Positions 1 through 6,045 of a stretch of DNA of 12,911 nucleotides are shown here, one piece after another. The stretch's first letter is position 1. Each line of letters opens with the position of its first letter. The notes beneath the pieces were generated by a model. That model did no database searches. It had not been told where the DNA came from and saw only the letters and a program-made list of their open reading frames with translations. The stretch is from JAFGQJ01 sp964588525 (lineage in GTDB: Bacteria; Spirochaetota; Spirochaetia; SZUA-6; DRHE01). The stretch is from the NCBI GenBank assembly GCA_964588525.1, contig CAZPQC010000106.1, positions 1 through 12,911 of the forward strand, written 5' to 3'. A program made the position numbers and the translations under genes.

Positions 1-2
1 TC

Positions 3-968
3 ATCATCATCGCCGAATCCTTCCTGGCTTTCGCCGTGGTCACGGCGGCGGTGTTTCTCCTGACCCGCAACCTTGCTCTGGCACTGATTTTCGGCTCACT
101 GGCTCCGGCCAGTGCGCCGGCCGGAACAGTAGCCGTTATACAGGAGTTCAGGGCAAGGGGAAATCTGACTAATGCGCTCTATGCAGTGGTCGGCTTTGAT
201 GACGGACTGGCAATCATCATCTTCGGTTTCGCCTTTGCCATTGCCCGCAGCCTGCTGTTGCACCAACACGGCGAGGCGCCGGAAGCGTTGTGGCGGTTGA
301 TCGTTACCCCTTTGTTGGAGATCGGTCTGAGTTGTTTGATCGGTGCAGTGGTAGCCGTTGCCTATCGCCTGTTGGCCCGCAGGCTGGCCGAGGGAAGGGA
401 CCTGTTCATCCTTACGTTCGCCACCGTCCTCATCAATGTAGGCATCTCCGAGGTGTTGCACCTGTCTTTGATCCTGACCAATCTCGTAGTCGGTCTGGTC
501 ATCGTAAACACCCAATCACCGGCTCTTACCGAGAAGATCAAGGACGAGCTGACCGACGTTATGCCTCTGCTGTTCGTACTGTTCTTCGTGTTGGCCGGAT
601 CGAACCTCCACCTGGCTCTGCTTCCCGCTCTTGGGCTGGTTGGTGTGATCTACATTGTGAGTAGAGCAGCGGGGCTTATGGGAGGGGCTTGGATCGGCGC
701 CGTTGTCGGCCGGGTCGAGCCGAAGATCCGCAAATACCTGGGCCTGGGTATTCTCTCTCAGGCCGGTGTCGCCATCGGACTTGCCCTGGTAGTGAAGCAG
801 ACCTTGACACCCCTGGAACCGTGGGGAGCCGAGCTCGGTGCCCTGATCATCACCACCATTACCGCAACCAGCATCGTCTTCGAAATCGTGGGACCGATCC
901 TCTGCAAATTAGGCCTGCAAAAGGCCGGCGAAATTCCCATTCAAGATTCGAAACAGCAGCAATCCTAG
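3..968 (+). CDS. Cation:proton antiporter (CPA family), 5'-truncated
   Basis: The reading frame is open from the first bases of the window, so this is the C-terminal ~321 residues of a longer protein; the GTG at 36 is an internal Val codon, not a start. The fragment is almost wholly hydrophobic, with about eight or nine membrane-spanning stretches, as in the Na+/H+ exchanger domain of CPA antiporters. Family-like features are the Ala/Pro-rich segment around nt 105-135 followed by a charged RARG turn (about 150-163), and an acidic Asp-Asp pair inside a membrane segment (GFDDG, nt 192-206), which fits the ion-binding acidic residues of this superfamily. The protein ends in a short polar tail rich in Gln and Ser. 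Likely role: exchange of Na+ or K+ for H+ across the inner membrane in pH or ion homeostasis. Ion specificity cannot be read from the sequence. No terminator is visible before the next gene. Confidence 0.85.
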   Translation: MIIAESFLAFAVVTAAVFLLTRNLALALIFGSLAPASAPAGTVAVIQEFRARGNLTNALYAVVGFDDGLAIIIFGFAFAIARSLLLHQHGEAPEALWRLIVTPLLEIGLSCLIGAVVAVAYRLLARRLAEGRDLFILTFATVLINVGISEVLHLSLILTNLVVGLVIVNTQSPALTEKIKDELTDVMPLLFVLFFVLAGSNLHLALLPALGLVGVIYIVSRAAGLMGGAWIGAVVGRVEPKIRKYLGLGILSQAGVAIGLALVVKQTLTPLEPWGAELGALIITTITATSIVFEIVGPILCKLGLQKAGEIPIQDSKQQQS

Positions 969-982
969 TCGAACAGCCCTGC

Positions 983-1011
983 TTGACACTGGAAATCCAA
1001 ATCTCTAGCAT
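983..1011 (+). promoter_or_regulatory. Sigma70-type promoter for the hybrid histidine kinase
   Basis: A perfect -35 hexamer TTGACA (983-988) is separated by exactly 17 bp from TAGCAT (1006-1011), which matches 4 of 6 bases of the -10 consensus. Transcription would begin near 1018, only about 12 nt before the annotated kinase ATG at 1030. This suggests the kinase is transcribed independently of the antiporter upstream. Confidence 0.55.
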
Positions 1012-1029
1012 GATGCTCTCTGGCAGTCC

Positions 1030-3774
1030 ATGGTGAGCACCGGTACAGCGTCGACAGAACACAGCTTCCTCATTGCGATGCGGGAAAATCGGTTACAGGC
1101 CGAACGGATCGTGGCCGTTGTCCGCATCGTCCTTGCCTCCGGCGCTGCAGCGGCGTTTCTCATCTGCAAGGTCGTTACCAATACCTTCCATGGAACCGCG
1201 CTGGAGTACCTGTACCTGACCATCATGGGCTTGGCCGTGCTCTACTCATTCGGCGTATTCACCTATTTGAATCGGCGGGGGTATCGCAGCTTTCTCCCCT
1301 TTGTCTCCTCCTCCATCGATGTCAGCGCCATTTCCTTCGCGGTCCTGGCGATCCTGACCTGCAGCGGAGATCCTTCTACGGCTTCGATCGCCTTCACTTT
1401 CGTGTACGCGGCGTATTTTCCGGCGATTCTACTGTCCCTGCGTCGCTACGACCCGCGAAACGGGCTGTTCGCCGGCGCTTTGGCTTCCATTCAGTACCTG
1501 TTCATCGTGGCGACATTCCGCTATTCCCAGGTCTTTCTGTTCAAGTATGCCCCCGGCACTTCCTCGTGGCTTCAGAATGTAGCGCCGTGCGAGCTTTTCA
1601 AAGGCCTGCTTCTTTTCCTCACCGGAGTTCTGGCCTTTACCCTGGCCAGGGATCTGACCCGGCGCCTGCAGTCGGCGACCCGGGCCGAGGGAGCTCTGCG
1701 GGTCGAGGAAGCTTATCTGACCCAATTCTACGAAAGCACCCCTGAAGCCATCGTGCTTTCGGACAATCAGACGCGAATCTTGCGGATCAACAACGCCTTT
1801 TCCCGGCTTTTCGGCTATAGCGAAGAAGAGGCTATTGGCAGGTCGATCGACGAACTTGTCGTCCCCGGGCATCTTCAAGCCGAAGGAGTGGGGTTAAGTC
1901 AAACGGCTGAGGACGGCGCAGAGTTCCTCATTGAAACGGTGCGGCGGAGGAAGGATCACAGTCTGGTTGATGTCTCCATCCTCGGGGCTCCGATTTTTTT
2001 TCAGGGACAGCAGGTAGCCATCTTCGGCATCTATCGGGATGTCACCGAACGCAGGCGAAAGGAGCGGTTGATCCAGGCCCTCAACCAGGTAGCGCTGGCC
2101 ATGCAGGGGGCGTTGACCCACCGGCAGATCATCGCTGCAGTGGCTGGCGAGTTCGACCGGCTGGGCTACAAATGGACCATCTTGCTGCTGGACGAAGGGC
2201 GAGACGTCCTCAAGGTGGAACACCTGAGTTTCGAAACCAAGTTGATCAAAGCGGTGGAGCGATTGTGGGGGATTACGGCGCGAGAGGTAAGGGTGCCGAT
2301 TGACTGCATCGAAGAGGCGATCGCCGTTATCGATAAGGGAGAGACCCGGTTCGTGGAGGATTCCACCGAACTGATGCGCGCCATTGTGCCCGAATCGGTG
2401 AAGAATCTGGCGGGCCGGATCGTGAAAACTCTGGGTGTCACCCGTTCGATCGGTGCACCTCTGATGGAGGAGGGTAGGGTTGTCGGCCTTTTCGGGGTTC
2501 ACTCAACGGCTCTCATTCCGGAGGACGTTCCGGCAATCACGGCGTTTGCCAACCAGCTGTCCGCGGCCTGGCAGAAGGTCTCGTTGATCGACAAGTTGGG
2601 GAAGAACATCACAGAGCTTCAACAGACTCAAGCTCAGTTGATTCAAGCGCAGAAGATGGAGGCGGTGGGACGACTGGCCGGCGGTATCGCCCATGACTTC
2701 AACAATCTTTTAACCGTTATTCGAGGCTACGGCGAACTGCTGCTGAACGAGTACGACCTGGAATCTTCGGTCCGTGAGACCGTAGAGGAGATCCGCAAAG
2801 CCGGGGAGCAGGCCTCTCAATTGACGGGGCATCTCCTTGCCTTCAGCCGAAAGCAGGTATCCCGGCCCCGTATTGTAAATATAGATGAGACTGTGCGGGG
2901 CATGGAGAAGATACTCCAGCGTCTCATTGGGGAGGATATCGCGTTGGAGACGAAGCTGGAAGACAACCTGGCGCCGATTCGTATCGACCCCCACCAGATC
3001 GAGCAGGTGATCATGAATCTGGCCGTCAATGCCCGGGACGCCATGCCCGCGGGAGGACGCCTGCGTCTGGAAACGGCAAACACCCGCCTGGGTCCAGAGT
3101 TTGTGTCGAAACACCCGGAGGTGGATGAGGGATCCTACGTGCTGTTGGCCATGACCGACACGGGCAGCGGGATCGGGGAAGATGTTCTGCCTCAGATCTT
3201 CGAACCTTTTTTCACGACCAAGGAACGGGGACGAGGCACCGGATTAGGGCTTTCCACGGTATACGGTATCGTGAAGCAAAGCCTGGGCTATATCTATGCG
3301 GAGAATGCTCCTGACCGCGGAGCGCGGTTCACCTTGTATTTTCCACCAAGCACCGGCGAGGTGCTTACCAAACCTGCTGCGGAGAAATCCGGCCGGGAGC
3401 TGGCGGGCACGGAGAAGATCCTTCTTGTCGAGGATGAGGAAACGGTGCGACGTTTGACCGAGGCGATTTTGGAGCGCAGCGGCTATCGGGTCGTCTCCGC
3501 CTCCAACGCGGAACAAGCGCTGAACCTCTCTGCAGAGGAATTGGAGGAAATACGTGTCCTGATCACAGACGTGGTCATGCCTGGCATGAACGGGAGAATC
3601 CTGGCCAGGAAGCTGAAAGAGCGCTTTCCCGAGTTGAACGTGCTTTTCCTGTCCGGATACGCCGCGGACGTCACAGGTCCGGAGCTTTCCGGCGATCCGG
3701 TGGGGGATTTGCTGCAAAAACCCTTCTCGCGGGTCGAACTGCTGCGGAAGCTGCGGCAACTGATCGACGGGTAA
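1030..3774 (+). CDS. Membrane-bound hybrid sensor histidine kinase (PAS-GAF-HisKA-HATPase-REC)
   Basis: A 914-residue hybrid kinase. Residues ~27-206 hold about six hydrophobic helices with short loops, an integral-membrane sensor rather than a large periplasmic domain. A PAS domain follows (~230-340, ending in the typical RDVTER motif), then a GAF-like domain (~347-517) and a short coiled-coil-like Gln-rich helix. The dimerisation/phosphoacceptor domain has the H-box IAHDFNN with His555. The ATPase domain shows N-box Asn663/Asn667, G1 DTGSG from Asp710, F-box EPFFTTK (725-731) and G2 GRGTGLGL (734-741). The C-terminal receiver has acidic pocket Glu801/Asp802, phosphoacceptor Asp847, Ser875 and Lys897, so all catalytic residues are present. 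There is no DNA-binding output domain and no adjacent response regulator, so phosphate must pass to a partner elsewhere. The signal is unknown. Start: ATG 1030 has no clear Shine-Dalgarno; ATG 1078 (Met17) is an alternative that leaves all domains intact. Confidence 0.93.
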   Translation: MVSTGTASTEHSFLIAMRENRLQAERIVAVVRIVLASGAAAAFLICKVVTNTFHGTALEYLYLTIMGLAVLYSFGVFTYLNRRGYRSFLPFVSSSIDVSAISFAVLAILTCSGDPSTASIAFTFVYAAYFPAILLSLRRYDPRNGLFAGALASIQYLFIVATFRYSQVFLFKYAPGTSSWLQNVAPCELFKGLLLFLTGVLAFTLARDLTRRLQSATRAEGALRVEEAYLTQFYESTPEAIVLSDNQTRILRINNAFSRLFGYSEEEAIGRSIDELVVPGHLQAEGVGLSQTAEDGAEFLIETVRRRKDHSLVDVSILGAPIFFQGQQVAIFGIYRDVTERRRKERLIQALNQVALAMQGALTHRQIIAAVAGEFDRLGYKWTILLLDEGRDVLKVEHLSFETKLIKAVERLWGITAREVRVPIDCIEEAIAVIDKGETRFVEDSTELMRAIVPESVKNLAGRIVKTLGVTRSIGAPLMEEGRVVGLFGVHSTALIPEDVPAITAFANQLSAAWQKVSLIDKLGKNITELQQTQAQLIQAQKMEAVGRLAGGIAHDFNNLLTVIRGYGELLLNEYDLESSVRETVEEIRKAGEQASQLTGHLLAFSRKQVSRPRIVNIDETVRGMEKILQRLIGEDIALETKLEDNLAPIRIDPHQIEQVIMNLAVNARDAMPAGGRLRLETANTRLGPEFVSKHPEVDEGSYVLLAMTDTGSGIGEDVLPQIFEPFFTTKERGRGTGLGLSTVYGIVKQSLGYIYAENAPDRGARFTLYFPPSTGEVLTKPAAEKSGRELAGTEKILLVEDEETVRRLTEAILERSGYRVVSASNAEQALNLSAEELEEIRVLITDVVMPGMNGRILARKLKERFPELNVLFLSGYAADVTGPELSGDPVGDLLQKPFSRVELLRKLRQLIDG

Positions 3775-3785
3775 CCAAACCTCAC

Positions 3786-3810
3786 TTTTTTACTTTTTTC
3801 ACTGTTTTTT
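3786..3810 (+). promoter_or_regulatory. T6 tracts upstream of the trpR promoter (UP-element-like or bent DNA)
   Basis: Three runs of six T lie at 3786-3791, 3794-3799 and 3805-3810, just upstream of the trpR -35 box. Relative to a start near 3858 they occupy roughly -72 to -48, overlapping where AT-rich UP elements contact the RNA polymerase alpha subunit. They sit in the 99-bp gap after the kinase stop codon. No stem precedes them, so they do not form a standard intrinsic terminator for the kinase gene, although a role in ending that transcript is not excluded. Confidence 0.3.
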
Positions 3811-3822
3811 CGCTGATATCCC

Positions 3823-3851
3823 TTGACATACGTTTCTTTATGAAGTAACGT
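3823..3851 (+). promoter_or_regulatory. Sigma70-type promoter of trpR-trpB2
   Basis: A perfect -35 TTGACA (3823-3828) is followed after exactly 17 bp by TAACGT (3846-3851), a weak -10 (3 of 6). The same TAACGT hexamer recurs at 3864-3869, 4 nt before the trpR ATG. With the first -10, transcription starts around 3858 and the leader is only about 16 nt. The -35/-10 spacer is filled by the first of three repeated operator-like units, the arrangement expected of a repressible promoter. Confidence 0.5.
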
Positions 3852-3887
3852 TCCTTTTCGTAGTAACGTTTCTATGAATAGTAACAC
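3830..3887 (+). promoter_or_regulatory. Three tandem 18-bp operator-like units, probable TrpR autoregulatory operator
   Basis: Three consecutive 18-bp units begin at 3830, 3848 and 3866: ACGTTTCTTTATGAAGTA, ACGTTCCTTTTCGTAGTA and ACGTTTCTATGAATAGTA. All share ACGTT(T/C)CT at the left and AGTA at the right. Because AGTA is followed by AACGT or ACAC, each unit is also a dyad, with centres 18 bp apart (about 3840.5, 3858.5 and 3876.5). Dyads 1 and 3 (18-bp cores at 3832-3849 and 3868-3885) pair at 7 of 9 positions; dyad 2 pairs at 5 of 9. Dyad 1 fills the -35/-10 spacer and dyad 3 covers the trpR start codon. Enterobacterial trp operators are also 18-bp dyads with GT...AC ends and CTA/TAG arms, and tandem TrpR binding is known there. 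That this TrpR binds here is inference. Confidence 0.55.
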
Positions 3888-4188
3888 GAGAGAAGAATTT
3901 GAAGCACTTGATCAAATCGCCGCCGTCCTGGCGAGGATCGAGGATCGAAAGCTGATCCGTGAGTTCCTGATCTGCATCCTGACGAAGTACGAGATCAAGG
4001 AGATCGCCGGCCGTTGGGAGCTGGTGAAGCTGCTGTACGACGGGATGAGTCAGCGGAGAATCGCCGAGCAGCTGGGGATGAGTCTCTGCAAGATCACCCG
4101 GGGATCGAAGGAGCTGAAAAAACGGGGTTCTGCTTTCAAAACGGTCTTGGACAGTTACGTAGAACACGATACACCAGAGGACGACTAA
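3874..4188 (+). CDS. trpR: TrpR-family tryptophan-responsive transcriptional repressor
   Basis: A 104-residue, all-helical small protein, close to the ~108 residues of E. coli TrpR. The DNA-reading helix-turn-helix is at residues 58-83 and carries the family signature MSQRxIxxxLG...ITRGSxxLK. Aligning by eye to E. coli TrpR, several tryptophan-contact positions are kept: Thr37 (E. coli Thr44), Arg47 (Arg54), Arg76 (Arg84) and Gly77 (Gly85). Two others differ: Lys73 replaces Thr81 and Glu80 replaces Ser88. A tryptophan co-repressor is therefore plausible but not certain, since the same Pfam family includes YerC-like proteins of unclear ligand. The next gene, 23 bp downstream, is a tryptophan synthase beta chain, and an operator-like repeat array covers the promoter, so autoregulation of a trpR-trpB2 operon is the natural reading. 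ATG 3874 has no Shine-Dalgarno, and no better in-frame start was found before the conserved core. Confidence 0.85.
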   Translation: MNSNTREEFEALDQIAAVLARIEDRKLIREFLICILTKYEIKEIAGRWELVKLLYDGMSQRRIAEQLGMSLCKITRGSKELKKRGSAFKTVLDSYVEHDTPEDD

Positions 4189-4198
4189 ACAACCATCA

Positions 4199-4206
4199 GA
4201 GGAGGA
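4199..4206 (+). promoter_or_regulatory. Shine-Dalgarno that fixes the trpB2 start
   Basis: GAGGAGGA ends 5 nt before ATG 4212. The open frame continues upstream to 4014 inside trpR, but that extension is only trpR read in another frame. This strong ribosome-binding site places the true start at 4212. Confidence 0.85.
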
Positions 4207-4211
4207 AGCGT

Positions 4212-5582
4212 ATGCCTATCAAAGTAGTCCTGAATGAAGATGAGATCCCCAGGCAGTGGTACAACCTGAACGCGGATCTACCCCTCAAGAACCCGATCCT
4301 GGGTCTGGATCTGAAACCGGCAACCCCGGAGTGGCTGGGCAAGATTTTCCCCATGAATCTGCTGGCCCAATCCATGAGCACGGATCGCTGGATCGACATC
4401 CCCGAGGAGGTGCTCGAGATACTGTTCCGGTGGCGCCCATCACCCCTGCACCGGGCGACCAGGCTGGAAAAGGTCCTGGGCACGCCTGCCAAGATCTACT
4501 TCAAGAACGAAGGGGTCTCTCCCCCGGGCAGCCACAAGCCCAATACCGCCGTGCCCCAGGCTTTCTACGCCAAACAGTTCGGGGTTGAAAAACTCACCAC
4601 GGAGACGGGGGCCGGTCAATGGGGAAGTGCCCTGGCCTTTGCCTGCGCCCTCATTGGGCTGGAGTGCAAGGTGTTCATGGTCCGGGTGAGCTTTGATCAG
4701 AAACCATTCCGCAAGACCATGATGCAGGTCTGGGGCGCGGATTGCGTTCCCAGCCCGAGCGAAGAGACACAGGCGGGCAGGGACATCCTGGCGGTGCATC
4801 CGGATTCCCCGGGCAGTCTGGGCATCGCCATCAGCGAAGCCATCGAGGCGACCATGGCCGACGAAAGCGGCAAGACCAAGTACTCCCTGGGCAGCGTGCT
4901 GCCCCACGTCCTGCTGCATCAGACCATCGTCGGCCTGGAGGCCAAGAAGCAGATGGAGAAGATCGGGGAGAAGAAGGTGGACGTGGTGATCGGCTGCGCC
5001 GGCGGCGGCAGCAACTTCTCCGGCCTGGCCTTTCCCTATCTCAATGACAAGATCCACGGAGCCCAGATCGAGATCTTACCCGTGGAACCGTACTCCTGTC
5101 CCACCCTGACCAAGGCGCCCTACGTCTATGACTACGGAGACACCGCCAAGGTGGCGCCGATCGCGCCGATGCACTCCCTGGGCCACACCTTCGTGCCTCC
5201 GCCCATCCATGCCGGCGGACTGCGCTACCACGGTATGGCTCCCCAGGTCTCCCAGGCGGTTGCAGCGGGACTGATGAAGCCCATAGCCGTGCATCAGCTG
5301 GAGTGCTATGAGGCTGCGATTACCTTCGCCCGTACGGAGGGAATCATCATCGCTCCCGAGACCAGCCACGCGGTGGCCGTAACAATCCGGGAAGCCAAGA
5401 AGGCCAAAGAGGAGGGCAAGGAGAAGGTGATCCTGTTCAATATGAGCGGGCACGGCTTGATGGATCTGCGCGGCTATGATCTGTACTTAAAGGGAAAGCT
5501 CCACGACTACGAGTATCCCGAGGAGGAGATCCACAAGGCTCTAGAAGAGATCAAGGATTTTCCGAAGCCCGTCAGCGCCTGA
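4212..5582 (+). CDS. trpB2: Tryptophan synthase beta chain, TrpB2 type
   Basis: A 456-residue fold-type II PLP enzyme joining L-serine and indole to give L-tryptophan. Visible motifs are SHKPNTA with the PLP-binding Lys109, ETGAGQWG with the probable catalytic Glu131, and the phosphate-binding GGGSN loop at 264-268. Trp in place of His after ETGAGQ, the longer N-terminal region (MPIKVVLNEDEIPRQWYNL...) and the length above the ~400 residues of TrpB1 point to the TrpB2 (COG1350) subgroup. TrpB2 enzymes typically lack the surface that contacts TrpA and often act alone to salvage indole. Consistent with that, trpA is not adjacent. The gene follows trpR by 23 bp and is almost certainly co-transcribed with it, so it should respond to tryptophan. 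Use of phosphoserine or other acceptors has been discussed for some TrpB2 enzymes and cannot be judged here. Confidence 0.93.
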   Translation: MPIKVVLNEDEIPRQWYNLNADLPLKNPILGLDLKPATPEWLGKIFPMNLLAQSMSTDRWIDIPEEVLEILFRWRPSPLHRATRLEKVLGTPAKIYFKNEGVSPPGSHKPNTAVPQAFYAKQFGVEKLTTETGAGQWGSALAFACALIGLECKVFMVRVSFDQKPFRKTMMQVWGADCVPSPSEETQAGRDILAVHPDSPGSLGIAISEAIEATMADESGKTKYSLGSVLPHVLLHQTIVGLEAKKQMEKIGEKKVDVVIGCAGGGSNFSGLAFPYLNDKIHGAQIEILPVEPYSCPTLTKAPYVYDYGDTAKVAPIAPMHSLGHTFVPPPIHAGGLRYHGMAPQVSQAVAAGLMKPIAVHQLECYEAAITFARTEGIIIAPETSHAVAVTIREAKKAKEEGKEKVILFNMSGHGLMDLRGYDLYLKGKLHDYEYPEEEIHKALEEIKDFPKPVSA

Positions 5583-5595
5583 GCCGCAAAGCGGC
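5583..5595 (+). repeat. Small hairpin directly after the trpB2 stop codon
   Basis: GCCGC-AAA-GCGGC forms a perfect 5-bp GC stem with a 3-nt loop, starting immediately after the TGA of trpB2. There is no following U tract. Together with the larger hairpin at 5623-5658 it may protect or define the 3' end of the trpR-trpB2 transcript. Confidence 0.35.
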
Positions 5596-5622
5596 CGAAC
5601 GCGCTGCACAGCATGAGTTTGG

Positions 5623-5658
5623 ATCCCACGGACGTGTTTATCAGGCCGTCCGTGGGAT
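5623..5658 (+). terminator. 12-bp perfect inverted repeat after trpB2, candidate transcript end
   Basis: ATCCCACGGACG (5623-5634) is exactly complementary to CGTCCGTGGGAT (5647-5658) across a 12-nt loop. The stem is long and GC-rich and lies between two genes, as a terminator or mRNA-stabilising hairpin would. It lacks the run of U expected of an intrinsic terminator, so Rho-assisted termination, RNA processing or a protein-binding dyad are equally possible. The inverted repeat is directly visible; its function is inferred. Confidence 0.4.
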
Positions 5659-5688
5659 GCCATACAAGCCATTGGGGGATAGCCGCAG

Positions 5689-5958
5689 ATGGACGAGTAC
5701 GACCATTACGAAACCTACTGCAGAAGTCTGGGGGACTGCATCCATTTCTCCTACTGCCGCGCCGCCGGAGGGGAAGAACCTTGCGGCCGGATCCTGGACT
5801 GCTGGCTAGGACGGCTGCCGGTGGTGGAATTTCTGAAGAAACACTACACGCCGGAGGTGCTGGAACGCGTGTTTGCTCCCTCGCCGGGGCGACTGCAGCG
5901 GATCATGGACATCGCGAAGCGAGTCGCGAAAAACGGCGCGCCGCCATCCGCCCGCTAG
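5689..5958 (+). CDS. Small cysteine-rich conserved hypothetical protein
   Basis: An 89-residue soluble protein with no signal peptide or membrane segment. The N-terminal half carries five cysteines (11, 17, 23, 32 and 38) with the motif FSYCR...PCxRILDCW. From memory this layout resembles small hypothetical proteins of sulfate-reducing and related bacteria in which a YCR...PC...LDCW pattern recurs. Cys11, 23, 32 and 38 would be the four shared ones and Cys17 an extra. Four spaced cysteines suggest metal (Zn or Fe-S) binding or redox disulfides, but no known domain is recognised. The C-terminal half is basic and helical (ending in an RLQRIMDIAKRVAK-like helix). The start has a modest G-rich ribosome-binding site (GGGGGA, 5674-5679). 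It lies between trpB2 and the ESS transporter on the same strand but is separated from trpB2 by a hairpin-containing gap. Confidence 0.7.
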   Translation: MDEYDHYETYCRSLGDCIHFSYCRAAGGEEPCGRILDCWLGRLPVVEFLKKHYTPEVLERVFAPSPGRLQRIMDIAKRVAKNGAPPSAR

Positions 5959-6010
5959 GTCCTGATTCGACTCGACATTTTCCGCCCCACACGGGTCCCC
6001 TTCCGTTCTG

Positions 6011-6040
6011 TTGCGTTCTAATACGAAATCCGTTTAAACT
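6011..6040 (+). promoter_or_regulatory. Weak candidate promoter abutting the transporter start
   Basis: TTGCGT (6011-6016) and TAAACT (6035-6040; 4 of 6 to the -10 consensus) are separated by 18 bp. The -10-like hexamer ends 5 nt before ATG 6046, so a transcript from it would be leaderless or nearly so. The -35 match is poor, and read-through from 5689-5958 is an alternative. Confidence 0.25.
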
Positions 6041-6045
6041 CGGCT

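Noticed and set aside
36..38. GTG at 36 as the antiporter start
   Set aside because: The frame is open to the window edge with hydrophobic, family-like sequence, so the gene begins before the window.
3775..3822. Intrinsic terminator after the kinase gene
   Set aside because: T runs are present but no stable stem precedes them; an upstream promoter element for trpR fits at least as well.
3830..3887. CRISPR-like or mobile-element repeat
   Set aside because: The 18-bp units are contiguous without spacers, lie exactly over a promoter and show dyad symmetry, which fits an operator array instead.
4014..4211. N-terminal extension of trpB2 to 4014
   Set aside because: The extension is trpR read in another frame, and a strong Shine-Dalgarno at 4199-4206 supports ATG 4212.
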